In this document: one piece after another, positions 26,618 through 35,971 of the stretch
Position numbering within the stretch: the stretch's first letter is position 1
Layout of the letters: each line of letters starts with the position of its first letter
From: Longimicrobium sp.
GTDB taxonomy: Bacteria > Gemmatimonadota > Gemmatimonadetes > Longimicrobiales > Longimicrobiaceae
Assembly (NCBI GenBank): GCA_036377595.1
Contig: DASUYB010000054.1
Coordinates: forward strand, 27,169-91,168
Direction: 5' to 3'
Length of the DNA: 64,000 bases
The notes under the pieces: generated by a model
Seen by the model: the letters and a program-made list of their open reading frames with translations, nothing else
What the model was told of the DNA's origin: nothing
Database searches by the model: none
Program-made: the position numbers and the translations under genes

Positions 26618-29600
26618 ATGCGCAATCCTATTTCGTCTCCAAATCAGGCGAGTGGTGTGTCGCTACCGCCCGCAACTCCGTCATGGCGCCGCCGGGGCAG
26701 CGTACGCCTGCTGGTGCTGATCGCCACCGTGCTGGTGATCTCGATGGCGGCCTCGGTGGCTGTCTTCGCGAGGTGGCGCAAGCCCGCGACGCTGACGGAG
26801 GAACTCGCGGAGATCGAGATGCTGCGGATTTACGCCACGCAGTTTTCCGTTCCGACGAAGTTCCGTCCGTGCCGCATCGCGCTCACACCTGGACGCATTC
26901 CCTCGGCGGACTGCCTGAATAGGGTCAGGGTGCAGGTGCCGAAAGAGTTGGAAGGGCGAATTTCCACGCAGGCGGACTCGGGTAACCGCGACGCAATCCA
27001 CGCCGACGCGCTCGTGGATTTCGAGCTGGATGATGTGAAGCACAGCGGATTGTCCCGGATTATCGAGCGTCTGCAACTGCTCGTGCGCGGACGTTATCGG
27101 ACTGAGGACTCCCTCGCGGATCTGTCCGCCGCTTACCTCGTCCGCGCGGGACGAGAGCAGCAAGTGCTGGACTTGTTTCGGGCGCTAGAGGCCGCCGAGA
27201 GGGCGATCGCGATCAATCAGACCCACCAGGCGGCTCTTTATAACCGCGCTCTGGCGCTGCAGGGTCTGACCCTCGACAGCGAGGCATCGAAGGCTTGGAG
27301 AGCTTACCTGACGGTGGATTCCACCAGCGGTTGGGCCACAGAGGCGAGACAGTACGAGGCGTTACTTCGAGGGAAGCTGGTTCCGATCCCGCCCGCGAAT
27401 GCCGACGACTCGACGTTGGCCGCTTTTGCAGTGGCGTCGCCCCAGCAGGCGCGGGAACTCGGATGGGATGTTCTGCTCGGCCAGTGGGGTGCTGAAGTGA
27501 TGCACGACGACACTGCGGCGGCGCGGGCGGCACTGCATCGGTCCGCGGTGCTCGCTCGGGAGTTGGAGAATCGGAGGGGCGACGCCTCGCTGGCAGAGGA
27601 GGTGCGCATCATCGAAGCGCATGGTGGAGATAAGGATGCCACGAATCGACTCGCGTCGGCACACCGTTTCTTTTCAAGTGCGCGCATCGAGTATGTGCGC
27701 ATCAACTACGCTGCGGCGGATACACTTTTCGACCGCGCATTTCAGGCTGGTGCTGATTCGCCGGTGCTGAGGGCGTGGGTGCGCGGATTCTATGGCGCGA
27801 CGCACCGGGGCGAAGATCCCGTTGGATCCTTGAGAATGGTCCGTGCCGCAGTTGTGGGAGTGGATACGGCGCGGTATCCAGCACTCGGAGGGCGATTCTA
27901 CTGGACTCTCGCAGTACTGTTGGTGAAGGAGAATGACCAGCGATCCGCAGCGGCGTATGGTACGGCGGTGAGACTGTTCGAGCGCGCGGGCGAGCCGGGG
28001 AACACTGCCGACGTCCTCAGCGGTCAAGCCGAAGCCGAAGCCGCGGTGGGGAATGAAACCGAGGAATACTACGCGACGTGGTACAGGGCCGCGTCGCTGC
28101 TGCGCCGGCACCGAAATCCTCAGTCTCTCCACCGGCAGTTCGCCGCGATGTCGCGCCGGCTCGTGACGAATGGTTTCCCGTGGGCATCATCGCGCGTCGA
28201 CAACGAGCTTTCGTCCATCGCGGAGCACAGCAGTGTGAATCTGCTGGTGGTGGAGGCTCGCGACATTCGTGCAGAAGGGCTCGCTCGCAGCGGCGAAATG
28301 GATGCGGCGCTGGCAGAGGTCGCTGCTGCCGAGCCTCTGGTCGGCACAATCTCCGATACAATCGCCCGGAAACACTTCACCGCGATGCTGCGTGCAACCC
28401 GGGGGATCGCCGAGGTTGGCCGCAATCCGCTCATGGCGGAAGCCCGCCTGAGCAGCATCATCCCCTCTATGCGTAGGGCCGGTGTGCCCCCCCGCTTCGT
28501 TACAGCGCTTCTGGCGCGCGCAGACGCGCGTGCCATGCTTGGCCGAACAGATTCCGCTCGGGCGGACCTGCTCGAGGCACTGCAACTGATCCGCACCGGC
28601 CGGATTTACAAGACATTTGGATTGAGCCGCGGTGCCGGTCCCGACGCGCGGGCTTCGTTGGATCGCGTGGTCGCTCGACTCGTCGGCGAAGGACGGGACA
28701 CAGCCGCGCTGGCTTTACTGGAACTCGGCACGACCGCGCTGGCGCAGGTCGAGCCTGCGCCGCTGCCAGCGGCGATCCCGGGCGGCAGGGTCGTCGTGCG
28801 ATACGCGTTCGCGGGTGACACGATCCTGGCTTGGACGATGTCGGGCCGGGACGTGCGCGTCACGCGGACGCCGGTATCACAGGCGCACTTCCGCGAGCGT
28901 CTCGACACCCTCCTCACCCTGCTGGAGCAACGCGAGGACAGCTTGGCGGATGCCGAGCTCCGCAGGATGCACAACTGGCTGATTCGTCCTCTGGAATCGC
29001 GGCTCGGCGCACGCAATTCCTCGCTGGTGATCGTTCCCGACGAGACGATGGAAAACGTGCCGTTCGCGGCGCTGAGGAATCCTCGCGGGGAGTATCTGCT
29101 GGGGCGGTTTGTCATTCGGGTCGCGAGGAGCGTCGCGGGGGCGGTCGTCGAGCCGGGGGCTGACCGGGCCTCGCCGGTCGTCGGCGTGGTGCAGGATCCC
29201 GCGATCGACCGGCAACTGTATCCCGACCTGCGCCAGCTGCGGGGCGCGAGCGACGAGGTCGCGGCGCTGAATGGATGGAGGCCCAGCGTTCTTGCCGGCA
29301 CTCGCGCGAGCGGCGACAGCGTGCGCGGGCTGCTCAGCCGCGTCTCGCTTTTCCACTTCGCCGGGCACGCCATTGCGGACCCGCTGATGCCGGACAGCTC
29401 GTTCCTCGTGCTCGCCGCGGGGCCGGGGCCGGACGACCTCGGGCGCCTCACCGCAGCGGATATCGCGTCGATGGAGCTGCCGGGGCTGGACCTGGTGGTG
29501 CTCTCGGCCTGCTCCACGCTGGGCGGCAGCGAGGCGGGGAGCGGCGGGTTCGCGGGCCTCAGTGGAGCCTTCCTCGGCGCCGGGGCCAAGGGGGTGATCG

Positions 29601-29785
29601 GAAGCCTGTGGAGCGTGTACGACACACGGACGCGCAAGCTCGTGGAGGGCTTCTACGCCGCCTACCGGACGAACCGCGATCCCGCTGCGGCGCTGCGGCA
29701 GGCGCAGCGGGATATGTTGAGCTCGCCCGACGAGCGCTGGAAGCGTCCCTCGGCGTGGGCGGCCTTCGAGTACGTCGGCCGGTGA
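26618..29785 (+). CDS. Membrane-anchored TPR-like/CHAT-domain protease (cassette B)
   Basis: A 1055-residue paralogue of the protein at 19756. One membrane segment (about 29-48, VRLLVLIATVLVISMAASVA) is followed by TPR-like helices (AALYNRALALQGLTLDSEASKAWRAYL). The C-terminal CHAT domain has His917 (HFAGHA) and Cys965 (LSACSTLGG) and ends WAAFEYVG. I chose the ATG at 26618; an upstream in-frame start lacks conserved sequence. The codons of the first two-thirds are less GC-rich than neighbouring genes, which suggests a different history. First gene of cassette B. Confidence 0.9.
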   Translation: MRNPISSPNQASGVSLPPATPSWRRRGSVRLLVLIATVLVISMAASVAVFARWRKPATLTEELAEIEMLRIYATQFSVPTKFRPCRIALTPGRIPSADCLNRVRVQVPKELEGRISTQADSGNRDAIHADALVDFELDDVKHSGLSRIIERLQLLVRGRYRTEDSLADLSAAYLVRAGREQQVLDLFRALEAAERAIAINQTHQAALYNRALALQGLTLDSEASKAWRAYLTVDSTSGWATEARQYEALLRGKLVPIPPANADDSTLAAFAVASPQQARELGWDVLLGQWGAEVMHDDTAAARAALHRSAVLARELENRRGDASLAEEVRIIEAHGGDKDATNRLASAHRFFSSARIEYVRINYAAADTLFDRAFQAGADSPVLRAWVRGFYGATHRGEDPVGSLRMVRAAVVGVDTARYPALGGRFYWTLAVLLVKENDQRSAAAYGTAVRLFERAGEPGNTADVLSGQAEAEAAVGNETEEYYATWYRAASLLRRHRNPQSLHRQFAAMSRRLVTNGFPWASSRVDNELSSIAEHSSVNLLVVEARDIRAEGLARSGEMDAALAEVAAAEPLVGTISDTIARKHFTAMLRATRGIAEVGRNPLMAEARLSSIIPSMRRAGVPPRFVTALLARADARAMLGRTDSARADLLEALQLIRTGRIYKTFGLSRGAGPDARASLDRVVARLVGEGRDTAALALLELGTTALAQVEPAPLPAAIPGGRVVVRYAFAGDTILAWTMSGRDVRVTRTPVSQAHFRERLDTLLTLLEQREDSLADAELRRMHNWLIRPLESRLGARNSSLVIVPDETMENVPFAALRNPRGEYLLGRFVIRVARSVAGAVVEPGADRASPVVGVVQDPAIDRQLYPDLRQLRGASDEVAALNGWRPSVLAGTRASGDSVRGLLSRVSLFHFAGHAIADPLMPDSSFLVLAAGPGPDDLGRLTAADIASMELPGLDLVVLSACSTLGGSEAGSGGFAGLSGAFLGAGAKGVIGSLWSVYDTRTRKLVEGFYAAYRTNRDPAAALRQAQRDMLSSPDERWKRPSAWAAFEYVGR

Positions 29786-29976
29786 GCAGCGGTCGGGCCC
29801 GAACGGCAGGAAGGAAGGGGCGATCTACGGTGGATCGCCCCCGTTTTTTGACTTCTACCAGCGCGGAGAACGCGAAGGGAGGAATTCAGCAGGCCGGGTC
29901 CGTCGAATCACTGCACCGCCTGCGGGAAGCAGCTCTTCCCACCCTCCTTCATCTCCCTGACCCGCGGAGGATCTCC

Positions 29977-30762
29977 ATGGCCTTCACCCTCAGAGTGTCG
30001 TTCCACGGAATGTGCATGTTCGTTCGCGACGGAACCCAGGCGCTCCACGTGCTCATGCCCACCACGGGCGGCTCCGGCGGCGGCTGCTGCGACGTCCACG
30101 CGCCGCGCCTGATCTTCGACAGCGCGCACCTCCGCGCCAACCAGACCGGGCGCGACGACGCGCTGGTGCACATCTCCCTGCAGAAGAAGAAGCTGGAGCT
30201 CCCCCAAGTCGGCAACGCGCTCGACAACACGCTCCCCGGCAACCTGGCGAACGTGGGGCAGGTCGTGGGTGACGTGATAACCGGCGCCGACACGGAGGCG
30301 CTCGCTTCGCGCGTGCTGATCCGCAACGGCAGCTGCACCGACTTCGCCAAGGGCGCATGCTGGACGTGGCAAGGACAGTTGCAGCGGCTGAGCCACGTGG
30401 TCGAGTGGTCGGTGGTGGGCGTCTCGGGCGACTCGCTCAGCCTGCCGCTCTACTCCCTGACGGGGATGCAAACCGGCACGGTGCCGACGCTCCACCCGAT
30501 CGATGGGGTGGTGGAGATGCAGGTCTGGCATGCGCCCTACCAGGAGCTTCCGCCCGACTACGTCATCCCCGCGCCACCGGTGCGCGGCGGCGACGCCCAG
30601 CACTTCTCCGGGTTCGGCATCCTGCTGACGGCGGGGACGACCGACGTGCCGACGTACGAGGACACCGCATGCGGCACCCTCGTCAACCCCAGCAAGTACG
30701 ACGACGATCCGCGCAGCGCCGTGACCTGGTCGTGCACCAGCGCTGAGGGCGAGTACCCCTGA
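29977..30762 (+). CDS. Uncharacterised protein X, cassette B copy
   Basis: A 261-residue paralogue of the protein at 23066. The start MAFTLRVSFHGMCMFVRD aligns with MFDLKIYFTGVMLFVAED of the A copy. Shared blocks continue: HVLMP, LIFDSAH, HISLQKKKLELP, SHVVEWSVVG, VPTLHPIDGVVEM, WHAPYQELPP and HFSGFGILL. It has several Cys not found in the A copy (GGCCDVHAP, NGSCTD, GACW) that may form disulphides or bind metal. No signal peptide is obvious. Located 191 bases after the CHAT gene on the same strand. Function unknown. Confidence 0.8.
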   Translation: MAFTLRVSFHGMCMFVRDGTQALHVLMPTTGGSGGGCCDVHAPRLIFDSAHLRANQTGRDDALVHISLQKKKLELPQVGNALDNTLPGNLANVGQVVGDVITGADTEALASRVLIRNGSCTDFAKGACWTWQGQLQRLSHVVEWSVVGVSGDSLSLPLYSLTGMQTGTVPTLHPIDGVVEMQVWHAPYQELPPDYVIPAPPVRGGDAQHFSGFGILLTAGTTDVPTYEDTACGTLVNPSKYDDDPRSAVTWSCTSAEGEYP

Positions 30763-30765
30763 GCC

Positions 30766-31683
30766 TCAGCTCGCTTCCTCCAGCAGCTCCGTGAGCGCCT
30801 GCTCCATTTGGTCCCAATCCGAGGCGCCCGCCCCCGGGCGGGCGCCTCGCACCCGTTCGAGCGCGTCGACTGCGGCGGGGTTCAGGTCGGGGATCTCTCC
30901 ATCCAGGTAGCGCGTGCTTTCGCGGCCGCGGAAGAAGCGCACGTCCTCGTCCTCGACCGCGAAGCGCGCAGCCTCGGCCCAGCCGCCCAGGCGGACGTTC
31001 TCCCGATCCAGCGTCGGCGGCGTGGGGTCGAGAATCTTGGACAGGGAGTCGGCGGGCGGGAGATTCGGCCGCAGGGCGAACTGGGCGTACTCCCGCGCCG
31101 CTTGCGACTCGCCGTGCCTGGCCAGAAGGCCTGCGATCTCGTTTGCGTACTCCTTCGCGCGGTCCCTGTCGCCCGCGCGCACGGCGCGGTCCAGATCGGC
31201 CGTCAATGCACCGAAGCGCACCGCTACGGCCCGCGCGCTCAACGCGCCCTCACTGCCGCGCGTCTCGGCGCGCACATCGCTCCACCCAGGGGGGATTGCC
31301 GCATCGGGATGCGTCAGCTCCGCTACGGCGACGCTGAAGTACCGGGGGTGATCTGGCCGCGAGAACTTCTTCCACGCGAACGGCGCGATCCCGATCACCA
31401 GCACGGCCGCCGCAGCCAGCCCGAGCACGGCCGGCCGGCGCCACACCGGCGGGCGGGTGATCGGGGTCGGCACCGCTTCGGCAGGGCGGGGCACGGTGAT
31501 GGGGATGACGCCCTCGTCGCGGTCTTCCTCCTCCAGCTCGCGCGTGATCCCGGCGGAATCGACCAGGATCTCCAGCTCGTCGTCCGAAGCGCCCAGCTCG
31601 GCCAGCAGCTCGGCGCGCTCCTGCTCGCTCAGGCGCCCGTCGAGGAGCGCCGCAATTCGCTCGTCGTTGGTCAGGGGGTCCAT
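30766..31683 (-). CDS. Putative membrane anti-sigma factor
   Basis: A 305-residue protein. The N-terminus MDPLTNDERIAALLDGRLSEQERAELLAEL resembles anti-sigma N-terminal helices, though a zinc-finger HxxxCxxC is missing. A membrane segment follows (about 85-105, AVLGLAAAAVLVIGIAPFAW), then an extracytoplasmic helical part. It lies 72 bases downstream of a sigma-factor gene on the same strand, the usual arrangement. Its stop is four bases from the end of the convergent X gene. The ATG at 31683 was chosen over one 60 bases upstream. Confidence 0.65.
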   Translation of the reverse strand: MDPLTNDERIAALLDGRLSEQERAELLAELGASDDELEILVDSAGITRELEEEDRDEGVIPITVPRPAEAVPTPITRPPVWRRPAVLGLAAAAVLVIGIAPFAWKKFSRPDHPRYFSVAVAELTHPDAAIPPGWSDVRAETRGSEGALSARAVAVRFGALTADLDRAVRAGDRDRAKEYANEIAGLLARHGESQAAREYAQFALRPNLPPADSLSKILDPTPPTLDRENVRLGGWAEAARFAVEDEDVRFFRGRESTRYLDGEIPDLNPAAVDALERVRGARPGAGASDWDQMEQALTELLEEAS

Positions 31684-31755
31684 CCGTCCCTCCGGATCTG
31701 GTGCGGTACAGGGTTGGACGGGCACAGACGACCAATGTCGCACCCGGGACGGTTC

Positions 31756-32541
31756 TCAGCTGTCTTCATCGATGATCTCGCGCACCCGGTCGGCCGGAAA
31801 GCCTTCGGCCTCGAGCCGGCCGCGGAGGTGCTTCAGGATGCGTTCGAGCCGCCGGTACAGCGGCTTCTGCTCGGTCCGCAGCGCCCGCGCGATATCGGCC
31901 ACGGTGGCGCCGCCGAAGAAACGCATCTCCACGATGCGCCGGTCCTCGGCGGGGAGCCCCTCCATCGCTCTCCCGAGCACCTCGCGGAGTGCAGCGCGCC
32001 CAGCCTGCGCCTCGCTGTCCAACACCGAGTCGTCCGCCTGCTCGGCCGCCGGGGTGATGTCCAGCGGGGCGTCGCCGACCTGCTTCGGGCGCCCTCGAAC
32101 GCCGGTACCAAGCTCGGCCACGATCCGGATGGCGTCGCCGTCGGAGAGCTGGATGCCCGCGCTTCGCAGCGCCGCGGCCGCTTGGGCCGCGCTCATCCCG
32201 TCGCGGTACACCAGCCGTTCGAGCTGCACCGCCGCCGGGCCGCGCCGCCGGGCCGCGGCGGATGGGCGCCAGCGGCCCAGCTGCGCCACGCGGTAGTCGC
32301 GGTACATCCGGTTGAGCACGACCGTGAGGAACGTGGTCAGCTGGCTCTCGCCCCGGAACTTCCGCAGGATGGCGTAATCGTCCTCCACCAGCCGGGTTTT
32401 GACCCACGAGGTGAAGTCGTCGACCTCGTCGGGGTCCAGGCCGTGCTTGCGGCAGAGGGCCGCCGCGACCCGCTCGATCCAGCCGAGGTGACGCTCCAGG
32501 AGGGCGGCGAGGTCCTGCCGTTCGGGCATCGTCGTGGGCAT
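31756..32541 (-). CDS. RNA polymerase sigma factor, sigma-70 family
   Basis: A 261-residue sigma factor. Region 2 is visible around residues 30-100 (DDFTSWVKTRLVEDDYAILRKFRGESQLTTFLTVVLNRMYRDY). Region 4 lies around 195-250 (LPAEDRRIVEMRFFGGATVADIARALRTEQKPLYRRLERILKHL), a helix-turn-helix. A longer spacer than in typical ECF sigmas contains basic and Ala-rich sequence. Reads away from the caspase gene across a 154-bp spacer. It probably controls cassette B and perhaps other genes (inference). Confidence 0.85.
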   Translation of the reverse strand: MPTTMPERQDLAALLERHLGWIERVAAALCRKHGLDPDEVDDFTSWVKTRLVEDDYAILRKFRGESQLTTFLTVVLNRMYRDYRVAQLGRWRPSAAARRRGPAAVQLERLVYRDGMSAAQAAAALRSAGIQLSDGDAIRIVAELGTGVRGRPKQVGDAPLDITPAAEQADDSVLDSEAQAGRAALREVLGRAMEGLPAEDRRIVEMRFFGGATVADIARALRTEQKPLYRRLERILKHLRGRLEAEGFPADRVREIIDEDS

Positions 32542-32695
32542 GCCGGGATGCGCGCGGGATCTGTCTGAACAGTGACCGAAACGTATCGCTCGCGCGAAGT
32601 GGCATCAACCCGACGGGTTTGCGAACTCGCGGCCACGCGGCCGTCCAACCGGTGTCGCACCGCTCCCGCCATTCCCCCACCTCTGGAGCCGGACC

Positions 32696-33556
32696 ATGGC
32701 CGCACGAGGGATCTCCCTGCACGTCGGGGTGAACGTACCCGATCGCGAGCTCTTCCACACCATGCAGACGCTGAAGGGGTGTCGGCACGACGCCCGCGCC
32801 CTGTGCCGCGTGGCTGCGTCGCAGGGGTTCGAGACGCGGCTGCTGCTGGGGAAGGACGCCACCCTGCCGGCGGTGACCGCGGCGATCGCGGCGGCCGCGG
32901 AGGAGGTGGGGAGCGATGGGATCTTCCTGCTGACCTACTCCGGCCACGGCAGCCGGCTGTGGGACGAGGACGGCGACGAGGGCGACGGCTACGACGAGAC
33001 CTGGTGCCTGGCGCGGGGCGAGCTGGTGGACGACGAGCTGTACCGGCTCTGGGGGCTCTTCCCGCCCGGCGCCCGCGTCGTGGTGGTCTCCGACAGCTGC
33101 CACAGCGGCACCGTCATCCGCAGGCGCAAATCGGGTCCGAAGCGGCGCCGGCGCGCGCCGTCCGGGACGGCGTCCCGCGGGGGAAAGGGTGCCGCGCATC
33201 CCGTGCGGCGGATGGGCGCGGGTCCGCGGCGGCCCACGGCCCGCGCGGCGGGCGGTGTGGCCGCGAGCGTCGTCCTCCTGGCGGCGGCGATGGACACGCA
33301 GACGGCGCGCGACGGGGCCGCGCACGGGGCGTACACCGGCGCGCTGCTGGCCGTGTGGAACGGCGGAGCGTTCCGGGGCTCGTACCTGGACTTCCAGGGA
33401 GCGATCCACCAGCGGCTGCGCGCGAAGCGGATGACGCAGCAGCCGTACTTCGACCGTACCGGCGCGCCCAACCCCGCCTTCGAGGCGCAGCGTCCCTTCA
33501 CCATCGAGCCGCCCACCATCGAGCCGCCGCCGCCCGGGACTGCGTCCGCCGGCTGA
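32696..33556 (+). CDS. Caspase-like (C14 family) cysteine protease, cassette B
   Basis: A 286-residue paralogue of the protein at 24065. MAARGISLHVGVNVPD and LKGCRHDARALCRVAA open the fold. Catalytic residues are His84 (TYSGHGS) and Cys135 (SDSCHSG). It differs in a basic segment after the Cys (RRRKSGPKRRRRAPSG) that could be an autocleavage loop. The C-terminus is Pro-rich. No signal or membrane segment is seen. It faces the sigma gene across 154 bases. Confidence 0.92.
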   Translation: MAARGISLHVGVNVPDRELFHTMQTLKGCRHDARALCRVAASQGFETRLLLGKDATLPAVTAAIAAAAEEVGSDGIFLLTYSGHGSRLWDEDGDEGDGYDETWCLARGELVDDELYRLWGLFPPGARVVVVSDSCHSGTVIRRRKSGPKRRRRAPSGTASRGGKGAAHPVRRMGAGPRRPTARAAGGVAASVVLLAAAMDTQTARDGAAHGAYTGALLAVWNGGAFRGSYLDFQGAIHQRLRAKRMTQQPYFDRTGAPNPAFEAQRPFTIEPPTIEPPPPGTASAG

Positions 33557-33669
33557 ACGGCGCTCACCCTCCCTCGCCAAATGCGGGCGGGCGTGTATAT
33601 TGTGCGCCCGCCCGCTCTCGTCGTGTCCCGCGGGCCCTCAAATCAACAGCCTGAAGACGAAGACCGACG

Positions 33670-34788
33670 ATGATCATCGGGGTCCCCAAGGAAATCAAGA
33701 CGAACGAGAACCGCATCGCCCTCGTCCCGGCGGGCGCCGAGGCGCTGGTGCAGGCCGGCCACACCGTGCTGGTGGAGCGCGGCGGCGGGCTGGGCAGCGG
33801 CTTCGAGGACGAGCAGTTCGTGGCCGCCGGCGCCGAGATGCTGGACGTGGAGGAGGTCTGGGCGCGGGCGGAGATGATCATGAAGGTGAAGGAGCCGATC
33901 CCGGTCGAGTACCCGCGGATCCGCGAGAACCAGCTCCTCTTCACCTACTTCCACTTCGCCGCCGACGAGACGCTCACCCGGGCGATCATCGACACCAAGT
34001 GCGTGGCGCTGGCCTACGAGACGGTGGAGCTGCCCAGCGGCGAGCTGCCGCTGCTGACGCCGATGAGCGAGGTGGCCGGGCGCATGGCCATCCAGGCGGG
34101 CGCCAAGTACCTGGAGAAGTTCTACGGCGGCCGGGGGATGCTGCTGGGCGGCGTTCCCGGTGTGGCGCCCGCCAACGTGCTGGTCATCGGCGGCGGCGTG
34201 GTGGGGATCAACGCGGCCAAGATGGCGGCGGGCTTCGGCGCGCGCGTCACCATCCTCGACCTGTCGCTCGAGCGGCTGCGCTACCTGAGCGACGTGATGC
34301 CGGCCAACGTGGAGATGATCTACAGCAACCGGCACAACCTGCTGGAGCGGCTGGAGCACGCCGACGTGGTGGTCGGCGCGGTCCTCCTCCCCGGGGCCAA
34401 GGCGCCCAAGCTGGTGAAGCGCGAGGACCTGAGGCTGATGAAGAAGGGCGCGGTGATCGTGGACGTGGCCGTGGACCAGGGCGGCTGCGTGGAGACGATC
34501 CGCCCCACCACGCACGAGAACCCCATCTACGAGATCGACGGGGTGATCCACTACGGCGTGGCCAACATGCCGGGCGGCGTGCCGCGCACCTCCACGCTGG
34601 CGCTGACCAACGCCACCTTCCCCTACGCCGCGCGGCTCGCCAAGCTGGGGTGGGAAGAGGCCTGCCGCAGCGACCGCGCGCTGCTGCTGGGGCTGAACAT
34701 CGTGCACGGCAAGGTGGTGTATCCCGGCGTGGCCGAGGCCTTCGACCTGCCGCTGACGCCCGTGGACGAGGTGCTGCGGACGAGCTGA
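33670..34788 (+). CDS. ald: Alanine dehydrogenase
   Basis: A 372-residue NAD-dependent enzyme interconverting L-alanine with pyruvate and ammonia. [22 protein letters not shown] is the family start. Also seen: [20 protein letters not shown], a Rossmann motif [15 protein letters not shown] (about 176-190) and [15 protein letters not shown]. Length matches the family. A TATATT box (33596-33601) about 70 bases upstream may be its -10 element. Confidence 0.97.
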   Translation: MIIGVPKEIKTNENRIALVPAGAEALVQAGHTVLVERGGGLGSGFEDEQFVAAGAEMLDVEEVWARAEMIMKVKEPIPVEYPRIRENQLLFTYFHFAADETLTRAIIDTKCVALAYETVELPSGELPLLTPMSEVAGRMAIQAGAKYLEKFYGGRGMLLGGVPGVAPANVLVIGGGVVGINAAKMAAGFGARVTILDLSLERLRYLSDVMPANVEMIYSNRHNLLERLEHADVVVGAVLLPGAKAPKLVKREDLRLMKKGAVIVDVAVDQGGCVETIRPTTHENPIYEIDGVIHYGVANMPGGVPRTSTLALTNATFPYAARLAKLGWEEACRSDRALLLGLNIVHGKVVYPGVAEAFDLPLTPVDEVLRTS

Positions 34789-34812
34789 TCCGCTTTCAGG
34801 GTACAGGAGACA

Positions 34813-34848
34813 GGGGACAGCCTGCGGCATCGGTGCGGGGCTGTCCCC
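34813..34848 (+). terminator. Hairpin downstream of ald
   Basis: GGGGACAGC (34813-34821) pairs with GCTGTCCCC (34840-34848). The arms are made of the 'GGGGACAG' word that recurs at other gene ends. No clear T-run. Confidence 0.5.
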
Positions 34849-34879
34849 CGTTCATGTCCGGGCGCTTCGTTGTGGGGGG

Positions 34880-35236
34880 ATGAGGATGGCGACGCTGTTC
34901 CTGCGCATGCTCGTCGGGGCCGTGGCGGTGCTGGTGATCGCGCTGCTGTCGCGGACGCGGAGCTATTTCATCGCCGGGCTGGTGCCGCTCTTCCCGTCGC
35001 TCGCGCTGATCGCGCACTACATCGTCGGCTCCGAGCGCTCGGCCGCCGACCTGCGCGAGACGGCGCTGTTCGGGATGTGGTCGCTCATCCCGTACTTCGT
35101 CTACCTGCTGGCGGTGTATTTCCTGATCGCGCGCCTCCCCCTCGTCCCCACGCTCGCGGCGGCGACGCTGGCGTGGCTCGTGGTCGCCGCCATCCTCGTC
35201 ACCGTGTGGATGCGCTTCCATCCCGCCGCGGGCTGA
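34880..35236 (+). CDS. GlpM-family membrane protein
   Basis: A 118-residue membrane protein with four hydrophobic segments. The segments [33 protein letters not shown] and [20 protein letters not shown] closely match GlpM. GlpM was reported in Pseudomonas as affecting glycerol and alginate metabolism; the mechanism is unknown. Lies between ald and dut on the same strand. Confidence 0.85.
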   Translation: MRMATLFLRMLVGAVAVLVIALLSRTRSYFIAGLVPLFPSLALIAHYIVGSERSAADLRETALFGMWSLIPYFVYLLAVYFLIARLPLVPTLAAATLAWLVVAAILVTVWMRFHPAAG

Positions 35237-35294
35237 GATTCGCGATCTTCTCGCTGCCCCCCTGTCCCCGTCCCCTGTCCCCTGTCCCCTGAGA

Positions 35295-35732
35295 ATGCAG
35301 GTTCGCTTCCGACGCCTTCCGGGCAATCCCGACCTTCCGCTGCCGTCGCGCGCCACCGCCGGCGCGGCGGGGTTCGACGTGGCCAGCGCCGAGCCGGACT
35401 TCGTACTGCAGCCCGGCGAGCGGCGGCTGGTGCACACCGGGCTGGAAATGGAGCTGCCGCACGACGTCGAATGCCAGGTGCGGCCGCGGTCCGGGCTGGC
35501 GCTGCGCCACGGCGTCATGCTCCCCAACTCGCCGGCGACGATCGATCCCGACTACCGCGGTGAGCTGCGCGTGATCGTGTGGAACTCGGGGAGCGAGCCG
35601 GTGCCGGTGCCGCGCGGGATGCGCATCGCCCAGCTCGTGTTCGCGCGCTTCGAGGTGCCCGAGATCGTGGAGGCGGAGGAATTGACCGACAGCGGCCGCG
35701 GCACGGGCGGATTCGGCTCGACGGGGCACTGA
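35295..35732 (+). CDS. dut: dUTP diphosphatase
   Basis: A 145-residue trimeric dUTPase hydrolysing dUTP to dUMP. The five motifs are visible: [13 protein letters not shown] (I), [12 protein letters not shown] (II), [14 protein letters not shown] (III), [12 protein letters not shown] (IV) and the C-terminal [10 protein letters not shown] (V). Preceded by a C-rich run of CCCTGTCC words at 35258-35293. Length is normal. Confidence 0.97.
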   Translation: MQVRFRRLPGNPDLPLPSRATAGAAGFDVASAEPDFVLQPGERRLVHTGLEMELPHDVECQVRPRSGLALRHGVMLPNSPATIDPDYRGELRVIVWNSGSEPVPVPRGMRIAQLVFARFEVPEIVEAEELTDSGRGTGGFGSTGH

Positions 35733-35775
35733 GACGAAATCCGGGGCAGACGGTTGATGCACCCACCGATCCCAC

Positions 35776-35853
35776 GCTGACGTCATCCTGAGGCCGGTCA
35801 GACTGTAATCAGCGTCTGGGCAAGCGTTTGCAGGCCGAAGGATCTATCATCGC
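35776..35853 (-). repeat. Dispersed repeat, copy 3 (minus orientation)
   Basis: Reads GACGTCATCCTGAGGCCGG...CAGGCCGAAGGATCTATCATCGC. Similarity to copy 4 extends beyond both ends: a shared GGTTGATGCACCCAC upstream and CAGCACG/GCGCACC-like words downstream. Confidence 0.8.
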
Positions 35854-35929
35854 GGCAGCACGAGGCTCGGTGGGACGCACCGGTACTTCAGCGGGAGCTC
35901 GGATAAGACGCGGATCGGTGATGTGACTG

Positions 35930-35959
35930 GCGCCCGGCGGAGATCGCTCCGCCGGGCGC
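35930..35959 (-). terminator. Terminator hairpin downstream of precursor a
   Basis: GCGCCCGGCGGAG (35930-35942) pairs perfectly with CTCCGCCGGGCGC (35947-35959) around a 4-base loop. Located 12 bases past the stop of precursor a on the minus strand. Confidence 0.65.
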
Positions 35960-35971
35960 ATCGTCATCCTG

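Noticed and set aside
19756..29785. TPR-CHAT proteins as part of a type III-E CRISPR (Craspase-like) system
   Set aside because: No cas gene and no CRISPR array are present. The proteins are membrane-anchored and paired with protein X and C14 proteases instead.
23066..30762. Protein X as a bacterial gasdermin
   Set aside because: The size and protease neighbours fit, but I see no N-terminal Cys lipidation site or gasdermin-like sequence. Kept only as a hypothesis to test by structure prediction.
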